NCBI GenBank assembly: GCA_963741985.1
Contig: CAVUKD010000004.1
Location: 186,001-250,000, forward strand
Direction: 5' to 3'
Origin: Cryomorpha sp963741985
GTDB taxonomy: Bacteria > Bacteroidota > Bacteroidia > Flavobacteriales_D > Cryomorphaceae
DNA length: 64,000 nt
Below are positions 54,068 to 63,083 of the stretch, one piece after another (within the stretch, counting starts at the first letter, position 1; the number at the start of each line of letters is the position of its first letter). A program made the position numbers and the translations under genes. The notes under the pieces were generated by a model. That model worked only from the letters and a program-made list of their open reading frames with translations, ran no database searches and was not told where the DNA came from.

Positions 54068-55140
54068 AATTTGCAAGAACGGTTTCTGAGTGAATGATCG
54101 GCGAGTACGAGGGCGGCCATGGCTTCTACAATAGGCACAGCCCGCGGCACCACGCATGGATCATGGCGACCTTCGATTTGAATTTGTTGTTCTTCGCCGT
54201 TTCTGTTAACAGTGTTTTGTTCTTTGCTGATGCTCGCCACAGGTTTGAACGCGACTCGAAAAACGATATCCATCCCGTTAGAAATTCCGCCTTGTATACC
54301 GCCGCTGTTGTTGGTTCGAGTCTGGGTTCTCCCCTCTTTTTGCTGAAAAGCATCGTTGTGCTGGCTTCCGGGCATAGCTGCTGCCGCAAATCCACTTCCG
54401 ATATCGAATCCTTTTACAGCATTGATGCTGAGCATTGCTTTTCCGAGGTCAGCGTGAAGTTTGTCGAAAACGGGCTCACCCAATCCGACCGGAACATTTT
54501 GAACGACGCAGGTAATAATTCCACCGAGCGAATCGCCGGAGTCGCGTGCTTCTTCAATGCGCTGGCGCATTTTGGCGGCGGCATTTGCATCCGGACAGCG
54601 GATTTCATTTTCGGGCTGAGATAAGTCCAGAAATTCAAGCGCTTCTGAAACCACTACGTCAGCAATTTGGCTTACGAAAGCTATAATTCGGATTTCGCTT
54701 AAAGCTAAAAACTGTTTTGCGACAGCACCTGCCGCAACTCTTACGGCCGTTTCGCGGGCACTTGCGCGTCCGCCACCGCGGTAGTCACGCACTCCGTATT
54801 TTTGGTCGTACACAAAATCGGCGTGGGATGGGCGATAAACATCTTTGAGTTTGGAATAGTCTCTTGAGCGCTGGTCTTTGTTGGGGATTTGAAATGCGAT
54901 GGGCGTTCCGGTGGTTTCTTCTTCAAAAACTCCGCTGAGGAAAGTCACGGTGTCGCTTTCATCGCGCTGCGTTGTAAGATCGGATTGCCCTGGGCGACGG
55001 CGATCGAGCTCAGATTGGATTCTCTCGAAGTCGAGCTTCAGCCCTGCCGGACAGCCATCGATAATGCCGCCAATGGCCGCGCCGTGCGACTCACCGAAAC
55101 TCGTTAACCGAAAGATTTTACCAAAGCTGTTTCCCGCCAT
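54064..55140 (-). CDS. aroC: Chorismate synthase
   Basis: A 358-residue FMN-dependent lyase that makes chorismate, the common precursor of aromatic amino acids. Signatures are GNSFGKIFRLTSFGESHGAAIGGIIDG at the start, YRPSHADFVYDQKYG, YRGGGRASARETA, SGFAAAAMPGSQHND and FKPVASISKEQNTVNR. Full length. Its last bases overlap the start of the symporter gene by four bases, a translationally coupled pair with no obvious metabolic logic. Confidence 0.97.
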   Translation of the reverse strand: MAGNSFGKIFRLTSFGESHGAAIGGIIDGCPAGLKLDFERIQSELDRRRPGQSDLTTQRDESDTVTFLSGVFEEETTGTPIAFQIPNKDQRSRDYSKLKDVYRPSHADFVYDQKYGVRDYRGGGRASARETAVRVAAGAVAKQFLALSEIRIIAFVSQIADVVVSEALEFLDLSQPENEIRCPDANAAAKMRQRIEEARDSGDSLGGIITCVVQNVPVGLGEPVFDKLHADLGKAMLSINAVKGFDIGSGFAAAAMPGSQHNDAFQQKEGRTQTRTNNSGGIQGGISNGMDIVFRVAFKPVASISKEQNTVNRNGEEQQIQIEGRHDPCVVPRAVPIVEAMAALVLADHSLRNRSCKL

Positions 55141-55191
55141 GGCGCCAAAGATACTATTGAGATTAAGATTATAGGTGTTGTGGCAAACAGT

Positions 55192-56616
55192 TTAAGGCTT
55201 TTTTCTGAGCAACTCATACTTTTCCAATTTCAAATCGACCGATTGATAAGCCGAATTGATTTCCATATTAATTACAGCATCTTTTTCAATTAGATAATAT
55301 TCATGTTTATCATCCGCATCCAAACTCAAATTTCCAACTCTGCTCAAATACGCATGTAGGCTCCAATCTTCCCAAAGGGCTTTTGTGGTTGAAATTAGCG
55401 TACCTTCCCGGATTGCATTTGAAATGACATAAATATCTCCCAACTTTTCTTCATCTCTTGAATATTTTCCGAAAAGAAAAACCGAAACCAGAATCAAAAA
55501 AGAAGCACTAATTAGAGATATTCGTTTAATCCATCTCAATGTTGACTTCGACCACTTGTCGATCATCATCTTTATAAAAGGGAGTATCAAACAGCTAATC
55601 GACAGAATATAAAAAGGTATAGATGGAATAAGGTAAAACTTTCTTTGCTTCAGCGAAATAATTAATGGAATGGATGCACTTAAGGCAAGAAGGAATAATA
55701 ACCTGGATTTTTTATCTTTTAGAAAATTGAGACTTTTGACCTTCATCCACTGTTTGGCACAGAAATAAATCAGCAGGGTAATCGGCAGTGAAAGTTCCAG
55801 AATAAGATTCAGAAGAATTGAAAAACGATTGCCGGTTGTAATTTCTCGCTCACCGGCTAATGCCGGCAGAAGTTGCTGATCGAAATAGAGCAGAATATTT
55901 TCCTTCAATGCCGGAAAGACAATGGACAATGTAAAGGCAAAAAACGCCGTGAGAATACCTAAATATCCGGTGTATAAAAAAGTATTTCTATCAGGCTTAT
56001 ATACAAAAGCATAAACGACCGGAACAGCAAGTGGGAACAAGCCAACCAGACCTTTCGAAAGGAAGGCGCATACGATCAAGCCACTTGCGAATATCAAGAA
56101 GATGGCCCGCTTCTCAATGAAAGATTTTAAAATAAAAAACACGGAAAAGAGGGTAAAAACTCCCATCGTATTTTCGAGCAGATTGTTCTTGTACGACCAC
56201 ATCACCAAAGGCAATGAAAGCCATAGTAGCACCGGAAGCCAGTCGAAAATTTTTAGTTCAGCCTTGGGTTGTATGAGTCGCCATATTTTGCTGATTCCAA
56301 AAGCAGTAAGAAGGAGAATGAAAAGGCAATAAATCCGCTCGGTGAGAAATCCATTTCCGAATATTTTGAAGAAAAAGGATTGAATAATGAATACGAGTGG
56401 GGGATGCTCGTGAAAGTGTGGATAAAGGGTTTGGGTATAATGCGGATCGAAAAAGCTGCCGAGGCCACTTGCCATATTATTTGAAATGGCGCTGTAAGTA
56501 ATGCCGTCGAGAAACATTCCCTGTTGAACTAGTGTGGGGAAGTAAAAACCTATAAACACTGTAAAACTTAAAAGCCATCCAAGTTTCTTAATAGTGATTT
56601 TACCAAAATTTTCCAC
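55192..56616 (-). CDS. Membrane glycosyltransferase, GT39/PMT-like (ArnT type)
   Basis: A 474-residue polytopic protein with about ten helices. The first periplasmic loop bears the acidic catalytic motif (MFLDGITYSAISNNM near residue 37) and the HEHPPLVFI motif near 69, as in polyprenol-phosphate-sugar transferases of the ArnT/PMT clan. It would transfer a sugar from undecaprenyl phosphate to lipid A, a glycan or a protein. Acceptor cannot be told. No neighbouring sugar-synthesis genes are present. It is transcribed on the minus strand 51 bases ahead of aroC. Confidence 0.8.
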   Translation of the reverse strand: MENFGKITIKKLGWLLSFTVFIGFYFPTLVQQGMFLDGITYSAISNNMASGLGSFFDPHYTQTLYPHFHEHPPLVFIIQSFFFKIFGNGFLTERIYCLFILLLTAFGISKIWRLIQPKAELKIFDWLPVLLWLSLPLVMWSYKNNLLENTMGVFTLFSVFFILKSFIEKRAIFLIFASGLIVCAFLSKGLVGLFPLAVPVVYAFVYKPDRNTFLYTGYLGILTAFFAFTLSIVFPALKENILLYFDQQLLPALAGEREITTGNRFSILLNLILELSLPITLLIYFCAKQWMKVKSLNFLKDKKSRLLFLLALSASIPLIISLKQRKFYLIPSIPFYILSISCLILPFIKMMIDKWSKSTLRWIKRISLISASFLILVSVFLFGKYSRDEEKLGDIYVISNAIREGTLISTTKALWEDWSLHAYLSRVGNLSLDADDKHEYYLIEKDAVINMEINSAYQSVDLKLEKYELLRKKP

Positions 56617-56717
56617 CCATTTATAATTTTCTCAGTATGAAAAACAACTTAGTCAATGCAATCCTGAAAGCATAAATTTCTTGGTGAAATCTTCCTCAGG
56701 TTTCATAATTCCCAAAA

Positions 56718-57941
56718 TTAAACCGGGTGTACGAAATACGATTGCAGCACTCCCAGGCTTTTGAATTCCACTTCCTCTCGAAGGGTATATCTTCTATCCT
56801 TTTTTAAAAGTTCTTTGGTCGCGCATGTAATTTGAATTTTTCCCGGAAGGGAATGACTTTCCATTCTGGAAGCGACGTTAACGGTGTCTCCCCAGATATC
56901 GTAAATATACTTTTTGCTACCGATAACTCCGGCAACAATTGGCCCCGAGTTTATGCCTATGCGTATTTCCACTTTAGCTTTGAGCCTGTTCGAAATTCTT
57001 TTTGTCACTTCAACCATTTCAATTGCGAGATCAACGAGGGCGTCAGCGTGATCTACATTAGCTTCAGGCGCACCCGCTACAACCATATAAGCGTCCCCGA
57101 TGGTCTTTATTTTCTCCACATTGTATTTTTCCACAAGTTGGTCAAATCTGGTAAAATAGGCATTGAGATGGCTTACAAGTTCTCGTGGATTCAATGTTCG
57201 AGAAAATTGAGTGAAACCTACCATATCAGCAAATAGGACGGATGTATTTTCGTGGTAATCGGCAATCAATTCATTGCCTTGCTTCAACTGATCAGCAATT
57301 GTTGCGGGCAGAATGTTTAACAGCAAGCTATTTGACTTTCTGTACTCCAACTGCAGCAGACGTTCGGCTTCCCGGGTGGTCGAGCTGTACACATAGGCGA
57401 AGATCGCAATAAGCAGAAAAATAAAAAATGCGTTGGATATAAAGAAGAAGTTTTCAAGTGTATTACTAAAAACATAAATAGGTCGATTTTGAACTTGGGC
57501 AATGCCGAAATAAATGATTATAAAACTAAAAAGACATCCAAGGGTAACGAGAGCAGGCACCACGGCGCTTCGAAATTTACTCATAAAAATATACGAAACC
57601 ACCGCAAGAAGATAATATTGAAATCCGAGATCCCATCCCAGATAATACACCGCAAAATACTGATGAACCATCACTTCGAGTGCTGAAATAATCATCACGG
57701 TTCGCGTATGCCCCCATTTGAGAAGTAGCAGAATATTCATTGCAAAAATCAATACGCTAAAAACATTAATGAAAACAAGGGGTTGAACATTTTCAGCCCA
57801 GAAAATGCAAAGCCATGTAGCGTGTAATATCAGCGCCAGATATACCCCCATTAATGCAACTAAAAAATCCTTTTTTTCGACCTGTTCCATTCTTACTGGA
57901 GGCTGAAAAAGAACAACAATCAATCTTTTGCGAAAATTCAT
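56718..57941 (-). CDS. Membrane class III adenylate/guanylate cyclase
   Basis: A 407-residue protein with about six membrane helices in residues 25-190 and a class III cyclase homology domain (about 215-400). The two metal Asp are in FADMVGF near 234 and GDAYM near 281. The base-recognition pair reads Lys in KIKTIGDAY and Asp in YDIWGDTVN, the pattern of adenylate rather than guanylate cyclase; NVASR supplies the transition-state Asn and Arg. The membrane region is of the MASE type or a small sensor. Product cAMP could feed a Crp-type regulator, but the Crp/Fnr protein in this window is not shown to bind cAMP. Confidence 0.88.
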   Translation of the reverse strand: MNFRKRLIVVLFQPPVRMEQVEKKDFLVALMGVYLALILHATWLCIFWAENVQPLVFINVFSVLIFAMNILLLLKWGHTRTVMIISALEVMVHQYFAVYYLGWDLGFQYYLLAVVSYIFMSKFRSAVVPALVTLGCLFSFIIIYFGIAQVQNRPIYVFSNTLENFFFISNAFFIFLLIAIFAYVYSSTTREAERLLQLEYRKSNSLLLNILPATIADQLKQGNELIADYHENTSVLFADMVGFTQFSRTLNPRELVSHLNAYFTRFDQLVEKYNVEKIKTIGDAYMVVAGAPEANVDHADALVDLAIEMVEVTKRISNRLKAKVEIRIGINSGPIVAGVIGSKKYIYDIWGDTVNVASRMESHSLPGKIQITCATKELLKKDRRYTLREEVEFKSLGVLQSYFVHPV

Positions 57942-58202
57942 GATAATCTTAGGTCCATCTGTTCGTTGAAAGTTTCGAACCGACTTATTTACGTTTGTAT
58001 ATGAAATTGGTTTATAATATTCGCTACAATGAATGGCGAATTTAGATAAATAATGACGCCATTAGCGATATCCAAAACTTCTGAAACGATAAATTCCGAT
58101 CTGTATGTAAACGGCACATTGCATCTCCTTCCATTATAAAGACCAATAAAACCCAAGATTTTTCCGAGTTTTGCAACCACAAATCTTCCAATCCCGAAAA
58201 CC

Positions 58203-59456
58203 ATGCGTATCCTAATCAAAAATATCCGAGGCCTGGCAGGAGCTTACGAAAATGCACCGGCAGTAATTCACGGAAAAGAAATGGACAAGCTTCCAATTCT
58301 CGAAAATGCCTTTCTGGCAATTGAAGACGGGAAGATCGCTCTGTTCGGTTCAATGGATGATTGGGGTGGAATAACCGACTGGCGGGACTTGGAAGTGATT
58401 GATGCCGAAGGGCGTTATGTGTTGCCTTCCTGGTGCGATTCGCATACGCATTTGGTTTTTGCTGCTTCACGCGAATTGGAATTTGAAGACCGTATAAAAG
58501 GTCTCTCCTATCAGGAAATTGCCAACCGTGGAGGTGGAATTCTAAACTCGGCGGCGATGCTCGCCAAAATGAGCGAAGATGAACTTTTTGAAAATGCGCT
58601 TCCGCGATTGCAAGAAGCAATCCTGATGGGAACATGTGCCATTGAAATAAAAAGCGGCTATGGCCTAAGCACCAAAAACGAACTCAAAATGCTCCGTGTG
58701 ATTCAACGCTTACGCAAAGAAACCGGGATATCCGGAAAATCCACTTTCCTCGGAGCGCACGCCATCTCTGCCGATTTTGCCGGAAGGCGACGCGGCTACA
58801 TCGATCTGATACTTGAGGAAATGATACCGGCTGTTGCCGAAGCAAAGCTCGCCGATTATGTGGATGTGTTTTGCGAAGAGAATTATTTCTCAGTCGATGA
58901 AACATTGGAAATCGTGCAACGCGGAGCTGAGTTTGGTCTTAAGAGTAAAATTCACGTGAATCAATTTAACGCGCTCGGTGCTATTCCTGAGCTGGTTGCA
59001 GCGGGCGCCGTGTCGGTAGATCATCTCGAAGTGCTCGATACGCAAGATATCGCAGCACTCAGCGGGTCACAAACCATCGCCACTGCCCTGCCCCTTTGCA
59101 GTTTGTTTTTGAGTATTCCGTATACGCCTTCGCGAAAATTGATAGATGCGAATGCGGCTGTTGCTCTCGCCACCGATTACAATCCCGGCTCGGCACCTTC
59201 GAGCAATATGGCACTCGCTGTTTCTCTCGCGTGCATAAAAATGAAACTCACACCCGCCGAGGCAATTAATGCGGCAACACTCAATGGTGCAGCGGCGATG
59301 GAATTGGCCGATACACACGGAACGATCACTCCCGGAAAAGTGGCGAATGTGCTCATAACCGAGCCTTGCGATCATTTGAGTTATTTGCCGTATTCTTTTG
59401 GACGGCCCGCCATTGACGGGGTGATTATGAATGGTGAGGTGATAAAGGCGGTTTAA
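58203..59456 (+). CDS. hutI: Imidazolonepropionase
   Basis: A 417-residue amidohydrolase that opens the imidazolone ring in histidine degradation. Metal-binding DSHTHLVFAASRELEFEDRIKGLSY near residues 79-103, EIKSGYGLST near 146, AHAISADFAGRR, VDVFCEENYFSVDET, and ATDYNPGS near 322 are complete. FtcD, which takes the product later in the pathway, is at 31.2 kb; hutH and hutU are not in the window. A -7-like GAGTTTTG is at 58166-58173, one mismatch from consensus. Confidence 0.97.
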   Translation: MRILIKNIRGLAGAYENAPAVIHGKEMDKLPILENAFLAIEDGKIALFGSMDDWGGITDWRDLEVIDAEGRYVLPSWCDSHTHLVFAASRELEFEDRIKGLSYQEIANRGGGILNSAAMLAKMSEDELFENALPRLQEAILMGTCAIEIKSGYGLSTKNELKMLRVIQRLRKETGISGKSTFLGAHAISADFAGRRRGYIDLILEEMIPAVAEAKLADYVDVFCEENYFSVDETLEIVQRGAEFGLKSKIHVNQFNALGAIPELVAAGAVSVDHLEVLDTQDIAALSGSQTIATALPLCSLFLSIPYTPSRKLIDANAAVALATDYNPGSAPSSNMALAVSLACIKMKLTPAEAINAATLNGAAAMELADTHGTITPGKVANVLITEPCDHLSYLPYSFGRPAIDGVIMNGEVIKAV

Positions 59457-59533
59457 GTATCATACCCTTTTATGCAACCGACCATTCGCGCCTATTGGAT
59501 TACTAATGGTGCGAGAAATATATGCGATCGGTT

Positions 59534-59863
59534 TTATTCCGATCCGTTGTTCCAGTATTGCGGTTTTGTGTCATCGTTTCGTTGAAGCCAATAGTCTTGG
59601 GTCATTATTCGGTCATCAAAGGTTTTTAACCTGCGTTCAAAAATATAGACCGTTGGGTTAAAAACCATGTCGGTTACGCCAACCGTATACAGTTGGGGTT
59701 CCTGTTCGGTTTTTCTATTTTCTTCGTCGATGATTACTTCGAATCCGTTATGCTCCAACAGTTTTTTTAAAAAATCCTTTCGGTCTTCAGTAATCTTTTT
59801 TTCCACAAAAGTAACCCGCGTTTCCCCGATGGATCCAAATGTATGTTTTCCTTCTAATTCCAT
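59534..59863 (-). CDS. Conserved hypothetical protein
   Basis: 109 residues, strongly charged, with no signal peptide or membrane helix. The middle (RKDFLKKLLEHNGFEVIIDEENRK, residues 28-52) suggests a small alpha/beta fold, followed by YTVGVTDMVFNPTVYIFERRLKT and DYWLQRND. I do not recognise a named family, but the composition and the codon use look like a real gene. It converges with hutI and precedes the complex I genes on the same strand by more than 100 bases. Confidence 0.72.
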   Translation of the reverse strand: MELEGKHTFGSIGETRVTFVEKKITEDRKDFLKKLLEHNGFEVIIDEENRKTEQEPQLYTVGVTDMVFNPTVYIFERRLKTFDDRIMTQDYWLQRNDDTKPQYWNNGSE

Positions 59864-59977
59864 AATTTTTAACTTAAAAGTTCCAAATCACACCCGTTGC
59901 CGGGTCAATTTCCAACTAAGTGAATAGATCATCCAAAAATATACGATTCATTTTTTTGGGATTTCTTGCTTGTTTGT

Positions 59978-61405
59978 TTAAGCAAATATTCTTGTTAATT
60001 CATAGATGTAATCGTACAAGGGGCTGTATAGTCCAAGAACGAGAATCCCAATTGCGGTAATTAATAATCCCAAACGCATATATATTTTATTTTTAAAATA
60101 CGGAATGGGAGAATCACTGTGTCTGATGAAAATCGCCCGAATGACCAATAGGTAATAGTAAAGGGAAATTGTGGCGTTGACCACGGCCAAAAATACCAGG
60201 AAATAATACCCGTGGCTCGCGGCTGCTGTAAATAGGAAGAATTTTCCAAAGAATCCTGCTATTGGGGGAATTCCCGCCAGTGAAAATAATCCCAGCATCA
60301 TTACTAAACTCAGCTTAGGATTGGTTCGGTACAAGCCGTTGTAGTCGTCTATATTTTCTTTTCCGGTTTTTAATGAAATCGCCTGTACCACTCCAAAAGC
60401 TGCAAGGTTTGAGAATATATAAATAAGTACAAAGTAAACCACGGTCGCAGCGCCCAATTGTGTTCCGGAAATGAGGCCTAACAGAATAAAACCTGCCTGA
60501 GCGATGGATGAATAAGCGAGAAAGCGTTTCATGTTTTTTTGTCGCAATGCAAACAAGTTACCGATAGTCATTGTGGCAATTGCGATCACATAAATAATGT
60601 TTTCCCAAACGTGCATCAATGGTTTTAAGACGGTAAATAATAAGATCATTAGAATAAATACAGCGGCTCCTTTTGAAATGACCGATAAATAGGATGCCAC
60701 ACTAATCGGTGCACCTTCATACACATCGGCGGTCCAAAAGTGAAATGGCACGAGGGATATTTTAAAGGCAAGCCCTGTGAAAAACAAGATAAACGCCAAT
60801 ATTGTGAGATTGCTGGAAGTGATGCCTTCCATCAAATCATTAAAATAAATGGAACCGGTAGTAGCGTACAACAATGAAATTCCGAAGAGGGCGATTCCCG
60901 AAGCAAATCCCGCCGAGAGGATAAATTTTATCCCAGCCTCACTGGAAATTCTTTTCGATGTTTCATATGCTGCTAATGCCGCAACCGGCAATGTAGCCAG
61001 TTCCAGACCTAAGTAAAACATTAAGAAATCGCCTGCTGAAATCATAAAATACATTCCTAAAAGTGAAGAGAAAAGGAGAATAAAAAATTCCGTTCCTTTA
61101 TTTTGGTGAACTATTTTTTCCCGGATCCAATCCGCCGATTGCAGCAGCAAAACAAACACTCCAACATTCAGCACGTTCTTAAAGAAGTGGATGAGGTTAT
61201 TCGTTTGATACATTCCTCCAAATAAACTGCTTTCTTCAATGCCTGAAAACCCTACAACGGTATGAATGCCAAATAAAAACAGAGCCAAGTTTACAATGCT
61301 GTCTTTTTTGTGTTTGGGCATAAAAATCTCACCAAAAATCAGCAATAATGTTATTGCCAGAAGTACGAATTCTTCTCTCATTAATAGGAAACTGTTAAGG
61401 CTCAT
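59978..61405 (-). CDS. nuoN: NADH-quinone oxidoreductase subunit N
   Basis: A 475-residue proton-pumping membrane subunit of complex I, with about 14 helices and the family lysine/glutamate sites. Typical stretches are GLELATLPVAALAAYETSK, FKISLVPFHFWTADVYEGAPISVASYLSVISKGAAVF and LMLGLFSLAGIPPIAGFFGKFFLF. It is the last gene of the nuo order L-M-N visible here. The 106-base gap to nuoM holds no terminator. Confidence 0.96.
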   Translation of the reverse strand: MSLNSFLLMREEFVLLAITLLLIFGEIFMPKHKKDSIVNLALFLFGIHTVVGFSGIEESSLFGGMYQTNNLIHFFKNVLNVGVFVLLLQSADWIREKIVHQNKGTEFFILLFSSLLGMYFMISAGDFLMFYLGLELATLPVAALAAYETSKRISSEAGIKFILSAGFASGIALFGISLLYATTGSIYFNDLMEGITSSNLTILAFILFFTGLAFKISLVPFHFWTADVYEGAPISVASYLSVISKGAAVFILMILLFTVLKPLMHVWENIIYVIAIATMTIGNLFALRQKNMKRFLAYSSIAQAGFILLGLISGTQLGAATVVYFVLIYIFSNLAAFGVVQAISLKTGKENIDDYNGLYRTNPKLSLVMMLGLFSLAGIPPIAGFFGKFFLFTAAASHGYYFLVFLAVVNATISLYYYLLVIRAIFIRHSDSPIPYFKNKIYMRLGLLITAIGILVLGLYSPLYDYIYELTRIFA

Positions 61406-61511
61406 TTTCTTTTATTTAAATTCATTTCGATAAGCGTCCTGTTTGGCGGATTTATTATCCACGAATGCACGAATAATTATAATTTTCTTTACGTTTCAAC
61501 TGTCATCATTT

Positions 61512-62999
61512 CTACATCACCGCCCGAATAAAAGGCTCTAAACTTTGCAAAATCATATCGCTCAACCAAAGCGGAGCAACACCAATTCCGATAATTGGAA
61601 TGAACAATAAAATAATACCGGTTCTTTCGTACCAGGTTACCTTCGGTAGCTGTAAATATTCAGGGTTATTTACCGTTCCCATCAGCATGATGCCTATTAC
61701 ACGTAAAAGAAATACTGCCGTTACCACAATGGCCGATATTACAACCACGGTAGCGACTCTGGTAAACATTTCGTCATGTTGAAATGCACCGACAAAAATG
61801 TTCATTTCAGCCACAAATCCACTAAATCCGGGCAAACCTAAATACGCCAATCCAACGACTACAAAAGCGACGGAGATAAAAGGAATTACTTTTAATAAAC
61901 CTCCTAACCTTGTTATATCTCTAGTGTGCGTTCTTTCATAGATCATCCCGATTAATGCAAAAACAAGCGCCGTCATAAAACCGTGCGAGAGGGATTGCAA
62001 AATAGCACCGTTCCAGCCCGTTTTATTCAGCATTAACAAGGCGAACGTTACCATTCCAAGGTGACTAACGGAAGCGTACGCATTGATGTATTTTAAGTCG
62101 GTTTGTTTTAAAGCCGCAAATGCACCGTAAATTACACCGGTAGCAGATAAAATGATAAAGACCCAGGACCATTCGATGGCTCCTTGAGGCAAGAGGTACA
62201 TGGCAACTCTAAATATACCGTATCCTCCTAATTTCATTAGGACTCCCGCGTGTAACATTGATACCGCAGTAGGCGCCGAAGCGTGACCATCCGGTGACCA
62301 GGTGTGGAAGGGAAATAAAGCGCCCAAAACACCAAAACCCAGAAAAGTGAGCGGGAAAAATATCTTTTGTGCTTCAAAGGGAATATTCACTTTAGCAATT
62401 TCCAGAATATTGAAAGTTAACGGACCTCCGTCGGCATTTGAATGAAAGTAAATCCCTAAAATCCCAACCAATAAAACTGCCGAAGCTCCCATCAACATCA
62501 GGGTTAGTTTCATGGCAGAGTATTCTTTTGGGCCCGACCCCCAAATTCCAATTAAAAGGTACATGGGAATTACGGCAACTTCATAAAAAAGGAACATGGT
62601 GAAGAGATCGATGGAAATAAAGAATCCATAAACTCCGGTGGATAAAACCAGGAGTGAAACAAAAAATTCTTTAGGCAGATCCTTCATTTTCCAGGAGATA
62701 AAAACCCCTGCCATTACCACTATTGAAGTCAATGTCAATAAAGCTACCGATATACCATCAACACCGATGGCATAATGGATATTGAAAGATTTGAACCAGA
62801 CATAATCCCTGGTAAAAACCATGATATCGGGATTAACTGCCCGTTCCCTAAAATAAGCGAAGATCAGGTTGACTGCCATTCCAAGCTGAACTAAGCTCCC
62901 AAACATGGCAACCAGGCGCGCCTGTTTTAATCCTTTTGTAGCAAAAAGGGCTAAAATTGTCAGGACCGGCATTAGGACAAAAAGTGATAAAATATCCAT
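61512..62999 (-). CDS. nuoM: NADH-quinone oxidoreductase subunit M
   Basis: A 495-residue antiporter-like complex I subunit with about 14 helices. Landmark segments include YAIGVDGISVALLTLTSIV near residue 75, YEVAVIPMYLLIGIWG near 139 with the membrane Glu, FPFHTWSPDGHASAPTAVSMLHAGVLMKLGGYGI near 230, and YASVSHLGMVTFALL. Length is normal. Lies between nuoL and nuoN, as in most bacteria. Confidence 0.96.
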   Translation of the reverse strand: MDILSLFVLMPVLTILALFATKGLKQARLVAMFGSLVQLGMAVNLIFAYFRERAVNPDIMVFTRDYVWFKSFNIHYAIGVDGISVALLTLTSIVVMAGVFISWKMKDLPKEFFVSLLVLSTGVYGFFISIDLFTMFLFYEVAVIPMYLLIGIWGSGPKEYSAMKLTLMLMGASAVLLVGILGIYFHSNADGGPLTFNILEIAKVNIPFEAQKIFFPLTFLGFGVLGALFPFHTWSPDGHASAPTAVSMLHAGVLMKLGGYGIFRVAMYLLPQGAIEWSWVFIILSATGVIYGAFAALKQTDLKYINAYASVSHLGMVTFALLMLNKTGWNGAILQSLSHGFMTALVFALIGMIYERTHTRDITRLGGLLKVIPFISVAFVVVGLAYLGLPGFSGFVAEMNIFVGAFQHDEMFTRVATVVVISAIVVTAVFLLRVIGIMLMGTVNNPEYLQLPKVTWYERTGIILLFIPIIGIGVAPLWLSDMILQSLEPFIRAVM

Positions 63000-63083
63000 G
63001 ATAATTTAGTGTAAAATTCAAATTTCAAATAACAAAAAAGCCAAACCTCAATGCTTGAACTAATCCAATATGGATTTATCTAA

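Noticed and set aside
54068..54157. The longer N-terminus of the symporter reaching 54157.
   Set aside because: It reads antiphase through the aroC 3' end. The methionine at 54067 begins the natural first helix.
57989..58219. A 76-residue minus-strand frame upstream of and overlapping hutI.
   Set aside because: It overlaps the hutI start, has no family pattern, and its hydrophobicity and codon use look random. The gap is better read as promoter space.
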